DNA of 32,423 bases from a virus, in the IMG/VR virus record IMGVR_UViG_3300032294_002719, positions 1-32,423 of that record. One strand, 5' to 3'. Of this stretch, positions 20,468 to 28,995 are shown in pieces. The position numbers and the translations under genes are program-made. The stretch's first letter is position 1; the number at the start of each line of letters is the position of its first letter. Below the pieces are notes generated by a model. That model was not told the origin of the DNA and did no database searches. It worked only from the letters and a program-made list of their open reading frames with translations.

Positions 20468-23001
20468 GTAATATCTGGTTCTTTAGGCAAAGGTTTTAAT
20501 TGGTCGTCTAAATTAGGGAAGTTGTCTGTTAGAGTCGAGCCATTAAGTCCATTCATTATAGCATTCATCACCATTTTGGGGGTAGCATTAGCAGGAAGTC
20601 CCCAAATTCTAGGATTTTTTATAGCAGAGTCAAAGAATTGGCTTGGTGTGTGATTTCTAATATAGTCAGCGTTAAGTCCTTGATTGATTATGGAATTAGT
20701 CAACTTATCAATTTCTTTAATCACGTTTTTTGTGTTCTTTATTTTTTCTTGAAGATTTTTAATAGCCTCATTTTGGGAAGAATTTTGGTCTGAAGGTAAC
20801 AAATCATTTATTGAAGCCGCAGACTGGGTTAAAAAAGCTAATCTTTCCTCTAATTTAGTCAAATTATTAACATAAGAAGGTCTGATTCCATTTTTGTAGT
20901 AATTATACTTAGCGGAATTAGAGATAATAGCTTTTTCTCTTGATGTGGGTATTTCCCCAAGTAGAGACATTACTGCTTTTTCAACTTGTTCATAAAGTTC
21001 AATACGACGATACAAGTATAAATTATCACGAACCTCATCATGTCTTTCAGACTCTACTTGACCTTTACCAGCTTTTAACTTTCCTGTTTTGAGTCCTTCT
21101 TCTAATTCTGTCTGAAGTTTTTTAGAGACGTTTAATTTAGAAGCTAATTCAGAAAGGTTTGATAGTTGAGATTTTTGAATATCATTATCAGGTTTTATGG
21201 TGTAATTTTCGACAGGATGTAATAAACCATATAAACTGTTGACTCTAGACTTCTCATGATAAGCAATGGGTAAATCCAGATATAACTTAGGCGAGTGGTT
21301 CATTTCAGAAATAGCTTTGTCCCAAGAAACAGTTTCTCCAGATTCAGGATTTTTAAACCCAATGATAGTGTTGTCGGTTTTGTCTACAATTAACTCCCAA
21401 TTATTGCGATAATAACTTAATGGTAAATCTTTTAAAAAAACAGAACCTTTTAATTTTTGTCCTTTTTCCGAGAAATAATCTCTAGAAAAATAAGATATAT
21501 TACCACTTTCATCATAGATTACGGTTAAACCTAACAAATCTTCTTCGGAAATAGCTTTAAGTGAATCTTTACTATTACTACCATAAGCTTTTTCAATGGC
21601 AAAATAAGGATTACCATTAACATCAAAAGATGCAAATTGGTTTACATGGTGGAGTTGATACCCCTGTTTAATTTTAGTAATAGGGACTTTATAAATATCA
21701 TCTTTTTCCAAGTTAAAAAGAAAAAGTTGAATTTTTGCCTTATCAACATCATTACCAATCTCAAAAAGTAATTGTTCCCGTAATTGCATTAATTCTAAAA
21801 TTGGTAATTTTCTTAAAAACGTATCCTTAATTTGGAGTTTATTACTAAGAACAGTTCTATCACCTACGACTTCAGCATTTCTACCAAGTTTTGTAATATA
21901 CTCAATTAATAGTTTTGTTTCTGTTTCTATTTCTTTTATTATTTCTTTATCAGATTTGGGTACTTTTGCGGATTCGTTAGCAATTAAAGCATTTCGTATA
22001 AGTTCTTCTTTTTGAATGTTAATGGAGTCTATAGCTGATTTCAGGAACTGTGCTATTTGCTCTTTGTCAGCAACTTTTTCGACCTTATATGTACCAGCTT
22101 CTTTTGCGGCTTTAAAGTCTTTTCGCTTTGAATTTGCAGAATCATAGATAGATTTAATATCTTTAAATAGTTCATTAACTTTATATTCTGGAACAGTGCT
22201 TAATTTTGCAGAAGTCGTAGAACTTAAAAAAGAAGCAACTAACCTACTTTCAAAAAATTCTTTGTTTAATGCGTCAACGTCGTTTTGTTTAACTAAAGCC
22301 GCTCTAATATCTTTTAAAGAATTGTAAACTTGTCCGTCAGCAAAAAGTTCAGGAGCCTTAAAATTCAGAAATCTTCGATATTCATCTAAGAGTTTTTTTC
22401 TATTTTCAGCAGTAAGCAGACTAATATTATAAGTCAATAAAATTTGTTTTGCTGAAAATTCTCCAAAAGCATCTCTAAATTCTTTAAGGTTGTTTTGCAT
22501 AACAGAAAAGTTTCGATCACCCGATTTTTGCATAATACCGGCTGGTTTTATTTTACCTCTAGAATCTTTAGGTAAAGCTGTACCTTTGGAACTTAGGGGT
22601 TTACTTTTTTGAGTAACTATTTCTTCAATTTTTTCTAAAAGAGGCTTAATCTTTTTAGCAAAAGATATGCGAATCAATTTTGAGTTAGGTTGATTTTTTT
22701 TTGCACTTTTGGAATCCTGATTTATAAGATTAGATTGAGACTCCTGATTTTGATTTTTAAGTTGAGATTTTTTATCATTAGCTATCTTTTCCTTTCTTTG
22801 TTGACGATTAAATTTACCATAAGCTTTACTTACGGCTCCCTCAAATGTAAATTTCCCACTAGCATCTCTTTTAACATCAGATTCTTTAAAGATTCTGTAT
22901 ATGCTAAACTTACCAAAAGCTTTTGTACGATAAGCAATTGACCCTTTAATTTTGGCTTTGGTATTTATTTTTAAGCCTTTAGCCTTTCTATTTCGCCTCA
23001 T
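20464..23001 (-). CDS. Large unknown protein (845 aa) following the portal
   Basis: Start set at ATG 23001, six bases after an AGGAG; it overlaps the portal end by 14 bases. The N-terminus is very basic (MRRNRKAKGLKINTKAKIKG) and then reads RDASGKFTFEGAVSKAYGKF, a style seen at the start of phage head-morphogenesis and virion-internal proteins. Lys/Gln/Asn-rich helix follows to about 350, then a globular region with LHHVNQFASFDVNGNPYF, then a helical C-terminal quarter. I see no MuF signature. Placement after the portal is where MuF-type minor head proteins, some with C-terminal toxins, are found. It could be an ejected virion protein, a polyvalent protein or a toxin. Confidence 0.6.
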   Translation of the reverse strand: MRRNRKAKGLKINTKAKIKGSIAYRTKAFGKFSIYRIFKESDVKRDASGKFTFEGAVSKAYGKFNRQQRKEKIANDKKSQLKNQNQESQSNLINQDSKSAKKNQPNSKLIRISFAKKIKPLLEKIEEIVTQKSKPLSSKGTALPKDSRGKIKPAGIMQKSGDRNFSVMQNNLKEFRDAFGEFSAKQILLTYNISLLTAENRKKLLDEYRRFLNFKAPELFADGQVYNSLKDIRAALVKQNDVDALNKEFFESRLVASFLSSTTSAKLSTVPEYKVNELFKDIKSIYDSANSKRKDFKAAKEAGTYKVEKVADKEQIAQFLKSAIDSINIQKEELIRNALIANESAKVPKSDKEIIKEIETETKLLIEYITKLGRNAEVVGDRTVLSNKLQIKDTFLRKLPILELMQLREQLLFEIGNDVDKAKIQLFLFNLEKDDIYKVPITKIKQGYQLHHVNQFASFDVNGNPYFAIEKAYGSNSKDSLKAISEEDLLGLTVIYDESGNISYFSRDYFSEKGQKLKGSVFLKDLPLSYYRNNWELIVDKTDNTIIGFKNPESGETVSWDKAISEMNHSPKLYLDLPIAYHEKSRVNSLYGLLHPVENYTIKPDNDIQKSQLSNLSELASKLNVSKKLQTELEEGLKTGKLKAGKGQVESERHDEVRDNLYLYRRIELYEQVEKAVMSLLGEIPTSREKAIISNSAKYNYYKNGIRPSYVNNLTKLEERLAFLTQSAASINDLLPSDQNSSQNEAIKNLQEKIKNTKNVIKEIDKLTNSIINQGLNADYIRNHTPSQFFDSAIKNPRIWGLPANATPKMVMNAIMNGLNGSTLTDNFPNLDDQLKPLPKEPDIT

Positions 23002-24898
23002 AACCAACTCCTTCTAAAACTTCTTCTGGCGTAGCGTCAATTAATTTACCTATTTCTTCGGCTAATATCATAATTATTGGTTTTGCTTCGTCAGGTGAAA
23101 TATCTTCATTAAAATTAACAGAAGCAAGAATATCTTCAGTTTTATCATTAGAAAGAGTAGCTAAAGCATTAGCTAGATTTACCACAGTTTCAACTGGGTC
23201 AGCAGTTTCTTCAGAATCAGTTTCAACAGGGTCTACAGTTTCTTCAGAATCAGTTGTGGGTGAGTTTTTACCTTCAGGGTTTTGAATAGCTTGCATTTCA
23301 AGCATTTGTTCTTTAATTCTGTCCCATTCTACCGAGGGGTCAAAGCCTAATAATTCTTGAGCAGTAGAAACAGAAACGATTTGGTTTAAGACTAAAGACG
23401 TAAGTTCTTCTAAACCAAGTTCAGGATGGTCGACTTCTGAGAAGTCTTGTAACGTTTCGTTATGAATAATTTCTTGTTCAAGAATTGAAGCGTTAGGGGT
23501 TAAAGCTCGTTGTAGGTCTTGAACCACTAGGCGCATAGCAGTATTGGAAATAGGAGTATCTAAAGCCTCTAAAAGGGAAATTCTATTTACTTTTGTGTCA
23601 ACAGTATCTAAAACAAATTCATTAAGACCAGAAACTGAAATTTGAGAAATTTCCTCTTTACTAAAACCCTGAGTTAAAGCAACTAACTTATAACATTCTT
23701 CAAGAAAAAACAATAATTGTTCACCGTAAGCGGCAAGAGCTTGTTCTTGACTAATAAAGTCCATACTTTTAGCTACGCCAGATTCTTGCATTGGCCTATC
23801 ATCACCAGCAGAAATACCATTAGAAAAAATTAAATCTTTAATTCTACTTTCTAGTTTTCCTAGATAGCCAGCAATGGTATTAATAGCAGTACCAGTAGTT
23901 TCATTAAAAGTAAATCCTTGTCCAATTAATACTCGATGGTTTCCTGTTTGACCTCTGGCTTCTTCCAAGTCAACCATTTTATCTGCGGATTCTGACATAG
24001 GAGTAAATAATCTTTGAATTTGACCAGCAACATTTGCGGTATATGTCAAATTATTATGAACCCTAATATGTTCCAAAACTAAAAATATAGCTTCTTTAGT
24101 GACCCAAAGATTTTCAGGAATTTGAATTTTTACAACGGGAATAGTGCCTCTTTCATGAGCAACTTGTTTAAATAAAGGAATCATATAAGAACTTGAATTA
24201 AACTCCGATTGAACATCGGGTTCAAGTTTTCCATTACTATAAATCATTGGGCAACGATAGTTAGTAATAAAAGTATCATCGATAAATGTCCATTTCAGAA
24301 AATATTGCGTTTCACCTACAGGGCTATAATTGGTTTCTAATTCTCTAATTTTTATCCATTTTAGCTTTCCATCAAGTTCTTGATAGTGAATAACAGAACG
24401 AGGGTCATACAACGCAATATAAGGCATTAAACCTAATTCTTCTTCTTCTTTTTTATTAGTAGGTAAAATGTCTGAATAATCTTTTTCTATTACTGCGTAT
24501 ACTTTTTCATATTTTAAAAGTTTAAAGAAAACATCTTTAATAAAAGCTTTTTCTTTTTGATGATTACCGTTAACAGATTCTCTAAATTTAGACCAAAATT
24601 CTTTGTGTTTAGGGCTTTCTGAAAAACCATTAATAGTATGATTAGATGCTGTCATCCTATTCAACAATTGAGCTAAACATTGCCCTAAAATAGGAACATA
24701 AGTGAAGAGTCTTTTACGGTATTTGTAAATTTCAGCATCTTCATCGGGTTTTTTAATTAAATATTTTTCTAAATTATCTTTTAATCTTTGCCCGCCGCCT
24801 AACAAGTCGTCAGTCATATTAAAAAGTTCCTGATTTTGTTCAACTTCAGGATGGACAGATTCTAAAATTTCAAATGCTACTTTTTTTGGATAATCCAT
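22988..24898 (-). CDS. Phage portal protein (DUF4055-like)
   Basis: 636 aa. The N-terminal region (DDLLGGGQRLKDNLEKYLIK, KPDEDAEIYKYRKRLFTYVP, LAQLLNRMT) follows the DUF4055 portal pattern. The middle has ALYDPRSVIHYQ and VLIGQGFTFNETTG, and a long helical part from about 360, as in portals. It would form the dodecameric DNA gate in the capsid and bind terminase. The C-terminal region holds an 11-residue acidic repeat in two copies (SEET-DPVET). The ATG sits on a terminator-like hairpin with no ribosome binding site. The 845-aa gene overlaps its end. Confidence 0.8.
   Translation of the reverse strand: MDYPKKVAFEILESVHPEVEQNQELFNMTDDLLGGGQRLKDNLEKYLIKKPDEDAEIYKYRKRLFTYVPILGQCLAQLLNRMTASNHTINGFSESPKHKEFWSKFRESVNGNHQKEKAFIKDVFFKLLKYEKVYAVIEKDYSDILPTNKKEEEELGLMPYIALYDPRSVIHYQELDGKLKWIKIRELETNYSPVGETQYFLKWTFIDDTFITNYRCPMIYSNGKLEPDVQSEFNSSSYMIPLFKQVAHERGTIPVVKIQIPENLWVTKEAIFLVLEHIRVHNNLTYTANVAGQIQRLFTPMSESADKMVDLEEARGQTGNHRVLIGQGFTFNETTGTAINTIAGYLGKLESRIKDLIFSNGISAGDDRPMQESGVAKSMDFISQEQALAAYGEQLLFFLEECYKLVALTQGFSKEEISQISVSGLNEFVLDTVDTKVNRISLLEALDTPISNTAMRLVVQDLQRALTPNASILEQEIIHNETLQDFSEVDHPELGLEELTSLVLNQIVSVSTAQELLGFDPSVEWDRIKEQMLEMQAIQNPEGKNSPTTDSEETVDPVETDSEETADPVETVVNLANALATLSNDKTEDILASVNFNEDISPDEAKPIIMILAEEIGKLIDATPEEVLEGVGYEAK
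23190..23255 (-). repeat. 33-bp tandem repeat inside the portal gene
   Basis: Two adjoining 33-bp units (23190-23222, 23223-23255) with four base differences, in frame, encoding 11 acidic residues each. Confidence 0.85.
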
Positions 24899-24928
24899 TT
24901 AAAAACCCAACGCTACTAGAGTGTTGGG
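24899..24928 (-). promoter_or_regulatory. Hairpin with T-run fused to the portal start codon
   Basis: Minus strand stem CCCAACAC/GCGTTGGG (one G-T pair), loop TCTAGTA, then TTTTTAA and ATG. Same form as upstream of the endolysin gene. Confidence 0.65.
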
Positions 24929-24971
24929 CGATTTAGGCTCAAATTAAGCCCGCAAATAAAGAGTTAGACTT
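24909..24971. repeat. Direct repeat, copy 1 (after the 81-aa gene)
   Basis: Two blocks (24909-24930 and 24941-24971) recur at 25255-25276 and 25291-25321 in the same order. The second block equals the last codons of the terminase gene; here it is non-coding. Confidence 0.85.
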
Positions 24972-25209
24972 TAACTTTGTCATAAGTCTTTTCAAAGATG
25001 TCAGGCTTGCACGGATAGAACTCGCCGTTCACCCCCTTGATAATCCAATCGCCAAATGAAACACACATTTCTCCTTCAAGTGTAGGAATTATCAGATTGT
25101 CCTTATTATCAACAGGTTCTCTCGCAATAGGACAGAATGTCAAACATTCTGCAACGTTGCCTATAAACTGAACTGCTTCAATAACAAGGGGTTTTTTCCT
25201 AAACTTCAT
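24964..25209 (-). CDS. Small phage protein, 81 aa (conserved QF..W type)
   Basis: Start at ATG 25209, with GGAG seven bases upstream; an earlier TTG would add four residues. The protein reads MKFRKKPLVIEAVQFIGN, then DWIIKGVNGEFYPCKPDIFEKTY at the end, the well-known form of a small phage protein found in many tailed phages (function unknown). It stands between terminase and portal and is bracketed by a direct repeat, so it looks like an inserted cassette. Confidence 0.75.
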   Translation of the reverse strand: MKFRKKPLVIEAVQFIGNVAECLTFCPIAREPVDNKDNLIIPTLEGEMCVSFGDWIIKGVNGEFYPCKPDIFEKTYDKVKV

Positions 25210-25254
25210 TTTTATCTCCAACTTTTATTTTTTCAACTTGAATGAAACTTTTAT

Positions 25255-25321
25255 AACGCTACTAGAGTGTTGGGCGTACCCACTTTGATTAAATTAAGCC
25301 CGCAAATAAAGAGTTAGACTT
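25255..25321. repeat. Direct repeat, copy 2 (end of terminase gene)
   Basis: Partner of 24909-24971. This copy contains the real terminase stop. The hairpin half here lacks the 3' stem arm found before the portal gene. Confidence 0.85.
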
Positions 25322-28144
25322 TGTAACGGGTCTTTCTGGTGTAGTAATGACAGAACCCTCTGGGATAATGTTTTCGATGTTTTTATGTTCTAAAGTTGCT
25401 AACACATATCTTAAAGCATCGCAATTACTGACTAATACTGCGTTTGAGCCAATTTTGATGTAGTAATTGTGTGACTCCTCGACTTCTATGTTATATACTC
25501 GGTTTATTGAATATTTACCTACACATTCTAGGGCTGGGTTTGACCCTAGAGTATCTGTTAATTTAGAAATTCCAATAAGTGACTCCCATTGAGATTGGTC
25601 AAGATGGTTTAAATGGTTCATAACACTAAGGTTCTCGGCACTTATCAAACCATTATTCGTGTAAAAGGGGTGGTCTGGAGTACAGCGCACAATCACCGAA
25701 GAATTGTAATCTTTAACTTCTATCGTTTCTGCCAATCGGGAACCAGTGAAAGTAATATTTTTTAATCCATTAGAAGACCACACTTTGTCTTTAACTTTCA
25801 GGCTTTCTATATTTTGCCATCCAGTTTCTGTTAAAACCTGTGTGCCAGCCACAAAACAAAGATGGTCTTGTTGAGATTCAGCGACTTCTTCTTTAATAAA
25901 TCCTTCTTTGGATGTCCGATGATATGCTCCCATATCTTCATAAACCCTTCTGCAAGATTCGGCTATCATTAAGCGTTTTTGATAAAGTAAAGTGTTTACA
26001 ATACCGTTACCTTCACTAACACGGTTATAACCCCCCATAAGTTTAGGAATCCCCGACTTTCTCATAGTTAAAATTCGGCCAGGTTGTGAAGGGTCAGCAA
26101 ATGAACGGCTCACATTGTGTTCACTCACAAACTGAAGAGCTTTGTCGTTGTGAACTCGTTGTTCAATGGCAGTATTAGGGTTAGGATTTTCCCAGAAATC
26201 AATAATAAAGTAAGTGTTACCCATTTTACCCACCACAACTAAAGCAGGATTGACATCCCCCCAGTCAACACCTAAATATACTTGTTCAAAGTAAGTAGGT
26301 AAATTCTCATCAGAAATAATATTGTCAGTAGATAAGGCAGAAAAAATTTGACCATCAAAATTTTCCCAAGAAGCCAAACATTCTTGTCTAAATACTTTTT
26401 CTGGTAAAGATTCTTTTATACGTTCAATTTCTTCACGAGGAATAAAGGGGTTGTCATAAATTGTACGATGGAAAGCACCCCAATCTTTGTATTTATCCCC
26501 ATTTTCGTACAAACTGTGAAAAAAAGTTCCATAACCTTTAGGTGTATTATGACTAATAAACCCGTTACTCCAGAAAGAATTTGTGTCAGGTACTGTAAAA
26601 TCGTAAGTCTGATTTTCAGAGTCACTAATTGATTCTATAGTGTCCCAAAAATAGTCATTAGAATTAAACGGTTCATCGGGAGGGTTTAACTTTTGTACTC
26701 CTAGGCTACTTGTTTTTTTGTTATCAGACCCAAAACCAATTAATTCACAATAAGTATCAAAATGGGAACCAGTTAGTTCTAATTGTGCCATTTCTGGGTC
26801 ATGTGGTAATAAAAATACTTTTGCAATTACTCCTAAGTTAGAAAGTAACAATTGAAATTGTTGAGCTAATGTTTTATTACAAGTGAAATGAATAATTTTT
26901 GCTACTCTGTTACCTGTAGTACCAATCGAACCAGCAATGTCCATAAACCCTTGAATAAAAGAGATAGCCCAAGATTTACGCCCTTGAAACAACCATAATG
27001 GTAAGGTTCTTCTTCTCCGACTCACAGTAGACATCCCTATATGCTTTAGTAACTCTACTAAATCGTTATCTACATACGACCAAACATTTCCTACATCTTG
27101 TTTAAACATAGCCCCTAAAATCTTACCACTTTCTAGAAACTCTCTCATTTGTTGAGTAGTAGTTTTTACGGAAATGTAATACTTACCATTTTGTTTTTTG
27201 TGGGTTCCTTGAGAAAACCATAGACCAAGAAAATAGGCAAAATCTTTGGTCATACCTTGATTAGGTTGTAGCCAACCTTTTGTTTTAGGAACATATTGTC
27301 TTTTGATTTTGAAACCATCTATAGGGTCTTTAGTACCCCAAATGTCCATACCATGTGCTATCGCCACTGTGTCTCCCTCTTTCAGTTCTTCCATTTTTTT
27401 CCAGCCATTTTTTGTCAAAATAGGATGGTTTAAAGAAGCTTCTAAAGTGAATCCAAAAGAAGATGTGATGATTTTGGTCTCGGTATATCCATTATTAAAA
27501 AAAGAATCTGCTTTATGAAATTCATTATTGAGTCCATAAAGTTCAACATCTTTTAGCGGTTGATACTCTTTTGCACAACTATCCTGATTAAATTCAACAA
27601 TTTCTGTCATGCCTTGTCTAGGTAAGACAAAGGTGTTAGGAGCCACACAACCTGTCAATAAAGCACATGACCCTTTTGTATCAATTAACGCTGGCATAAT
27701 AACTTCCGTCCATGCTATAGGTTTAATGTCTTGCATTTCATCAAGACCTGCGAAATAAATTTTTAACCCCCTACAATTGTCCCCATTGTCCTCATTTAAA
27801 CCCCTTAAAATTATATCTGGTTTGTTTCCTTTAAATGAAATTCTACATTCAGATTTATAAATTCTCTCTATACCTGGATGCCCCTCTAATAATTTTACTA
27901 AAGGATTCCAATGAATTTGTTTGGCTTGTTTTAAAGATGGCATTCCTAATAAAACTACAGGCGGTGATGCTTTATCATACGCCCCTTTATAATTGAGTGC
28001 CTTATGAATAATCATTGTCAACATAAGTCTCGATTTACCGTATCTTCGGGAACTGACTAATACTTTAAATCTTTTAGGACTAACAAATACTGTTTGTTGA
28101 CCCGGGTGCAAATATAACTTTAATGTTTTATCCTTTTTTAACAT
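25289..28144 (-). CDS. terL: Terminase large subunit with two inteins
   Basis: 951 aa precursor; after splicing about 438 aa, a normal TerL size. ATPase: Walker A SSRRYGKS (31-38), Walker B YFAGLDEMQD (130-139), coupling motif TGTPKG, split by intein 1 after Gly165. Nuclease: Asp627/Asp630 in LGVDWGD, Asp684 in FADPSQP, and DHLCDALRY near the end, split by intein 2 after Leu762. TerL packages and cuts DNA at the portal. Both exteins read through cleanly once the inteins are removed. It is followed by the 81-aa gene and the portal. No clear ribosome binding site; the MazG gene is divergent upstream. The small terminase subunit is not certain (see 29684-30226). Confidence 0.93.
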   Translation of the reverse strand: MLKKDKTLKLYLHPGQQTVFVSPKRFKVLVSSRRYGKSRLMLTMIIHKALNYKGAYDKASPPVVLLGMPSLKQAKQIHWNPLVKLLEGHPGIERIYKSECRISFKGNKPDIILRGLNEDNGDNCRGLKIYFAGLDEMQDIKPIAWTEVIMPALIDTKGSCALLTGCVAPNTFVLPRQGMTEIVEFNQDSCAKEYQPLKDVELYGLNNEFHKADSFFNNGYTETKIITSSFGFTLEASLNHPILTKNGWKKMEELKEGDTVAIAHGMDIWGTKDPIDGFKIKRQYVPKTKGWLQPNQGMTKDFAYFLGLWFSQGTHKKQNGKYYISVKTTTQQMREFLESGKILGAMFKQDVGNVWSYVDNDLVELLKHIGMSTVSRRRRTLPLWLFQGRKSWAISFIQGFMDIAGSIGTTGNRVAKIIHFTCNKTLAQQFQLLLSNLGVIAKVFLLPHDPEMAQLELTGSHFDTYCELIGFGSDNKKTSSLGVQKLNPPDEPFNSNDYFWDTIESISDSENQTYDFTVPDTNSFWSNGFISHNTPKGYGTFFHSLYENGDKYKDWGAFHRTIYDNPFIPREEIERIKESLPEKVFRQECLASWENFDGQIFSALSTDNIISDENLPTYFEQVYLGVDWGDVNPALVVVGKMGNTYFIIDFWENPNPNTAIEQRVHNDKALQFVSEHNVSRSFADPSQPGRILTMRKSGIPKLMGGYNRVSEGNGIVNTLLYQKRLMIAESCRRVYEDMGAYHRTSKEGFIKEEVAESQQDHLCFVAGTQVLTETGWQNIESLKVKDKVWSSNGLKNITFTGSRLAETIEVKDYNSSVIVRCTPDHPFYTNNGLISAENLSVMNHLNHLDQSQWESLIGISKLTDTLGSNPALECVGKYSINRVYNIEVEESHNYYIKIGSNAVLVSNCDALRYVLATLEHKNIENIIPEGSVITTPERPVTKSNSLFAGLI
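25424..25858 (-). other. Intein 2 in terL: mini-intein at the nuclease site
   Basis: Precursor residues 763-907 (145 aa). It starts Cys-Phe-Val-Ala-Gly-Thr (block A), has CTPDHPF (block B with Thr822 and His825), RVYNIEVEESHNYYI (block F) and ends AVLVSN before Cys908. No homing endonuclease. The penultimate residue is Ser906 instead of the usual His. Confidence 0.92.
26546..27649 (-). other. Intein 1 in terL: LAGLIDADG-type intein at TG/TPKG
   Basis: Precursor residues 166-533 (368 aa). It starts CVAPNTFV, block B is EASLNHPIL, and it ends GFISHN before Thr534. A LAGLIDADG endonuclease part lies at about 300-470: FLGLWFSQGT (305-314) and FIQGFMDIAGS (396-406). The acidic residue expected before the last Gly is Gln in the first motif and Ala in the second. 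Confidence 0.93.
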
Positions 28145-28239
28145 CCAAAACCCTATTCAAAGTTTGTCGAAACTCTCATCAAAAAAAATGGGCGAAACTT
28201 TCCTTAACGGTAGTTTCAACACAGATTTGCAAAACCCCC

Positions 28240-28269
28240 TTGACAAGTAGGACGGCTTTAAGTTATAAT
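28240..28269 (+). promoter_or_regulatory. Strong promoter of the MazG-like gene
   Basis: Perfect TTGACA (28240-28245), 18 bases, perfect TATAAT (28264-28269). It lies 32 bases before the ATG and is the best promoter in the window. Confidence 0.85.
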
Positions 28270-28300
28270 TTGTTAATAGTCGCCATAGGGTGTAAAAATT

Positions 28301-28933
28301 ATGCGTCAAATTATTTCAGATGAGTTTGTTAATGCACTAACTTCTTACTGGGAGTTCACAAGTACCACCGTCGTATATCCTCCAGAAAAATCACTGGAAT
28401 ACGTTACTCTCGGTTTGATTAGTGAAATCAAAGAATTTGCTAACAACTTTTGTGCCTTGCTTTGTGGTCATCAAGACGGTGTGCTAGAGGTCGAAGAAAG
28501 TGTGTTAGATATAGAACGAACCAAGTTGCTTTTAGAACTAGGTGATATACTTTACTATGTGACTCGTTTGTGTATTCACCTCGGTTATCGCTCTGTCAAA
28601 AGTTTTCTAGTTAATGCTCAAAATTATCAAGAGTCGGAAGGTTTTAAATGTCTTGAAGAATCTGATTTTTTCACGACTTACCTGGCTCTTAATTTTGCGT
28701 CGGGAGAATTAGCTGGGCTTATCAAAAAATATGTTCGTGGTGACTCCAATTATCTAGACTTGGCTATTTTACAGGTTTTTTGTGAATCCTACCTAATCAT
28801 TATGTTCTTGACAATAGACGAACTAGCCTATGACTTGGATTGTGATTTGAAAACTGTCATGGACTATAATACTGATAAGTTGACAAAACGGAAAAATGCG
28901 GGTACTATTAGAGGAGACGGGGATTTCCGTTAA
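28301..28933 (+). CDS. MazG-like nucleotide pyrophosphohydrolase
   Basis: 210 aa. The all-alpha NTP pyrophosphohydrolase pattern is visible: GLISEIKEF (38-46, Glu42 and Glu45), then LLLELGDILYY (76-86, Glu79 and Asp82), which together hold the metal. The C-terminal part (FASGELAGLIKKYVRG and NTDKLTKRKNAGTIRGDGD) has the usual MazG ending. It would hydrolyse nucleoside triphosphates or related nucleotides; cyanophages often carry mazG, thought to alter host nucleotide or alarmone pools. It is the only plus-strand gene in the right half, with its own consensus promoter and terminator, so it is expressed apart from the late genes. Confidence 0.85.
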   Translation: MRQIISDEFVNALTSYWEFTSTTVVYPPEKSLEYVTLGLISEIKEFANNFCALLCGHQDGVLEVEESVLDIERTKLLLELGDILYYVTRLCIHLGYRSVKSFLVNAQNYQESEGFKCLEESDFFTTYLALNFASGELAGLIKKYVRGDSNYLDLAILQVFCESYLIIMFLTIDELAYDLDCDLKTVMDYNTDKLTKRKNAGTIRGDGDFR

Positions 28934-28961
28934 GGTTTGTCATTATTAAGCTCAGAGAACT

Positions 28962-28993
28962 GTTGCCAAAAAAAGTTGGCAACCTTTTTTTTT
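28962..28993 (+). terminator. Terminator of the MazG-like gene
   Basis: Stem GTTGCCAA/TTGGCAAC (eight pairs), loop AAAAAG, then C and nine T on the plus strand. Confidence 0.88.
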
Positions 28994-28995
28994 GA

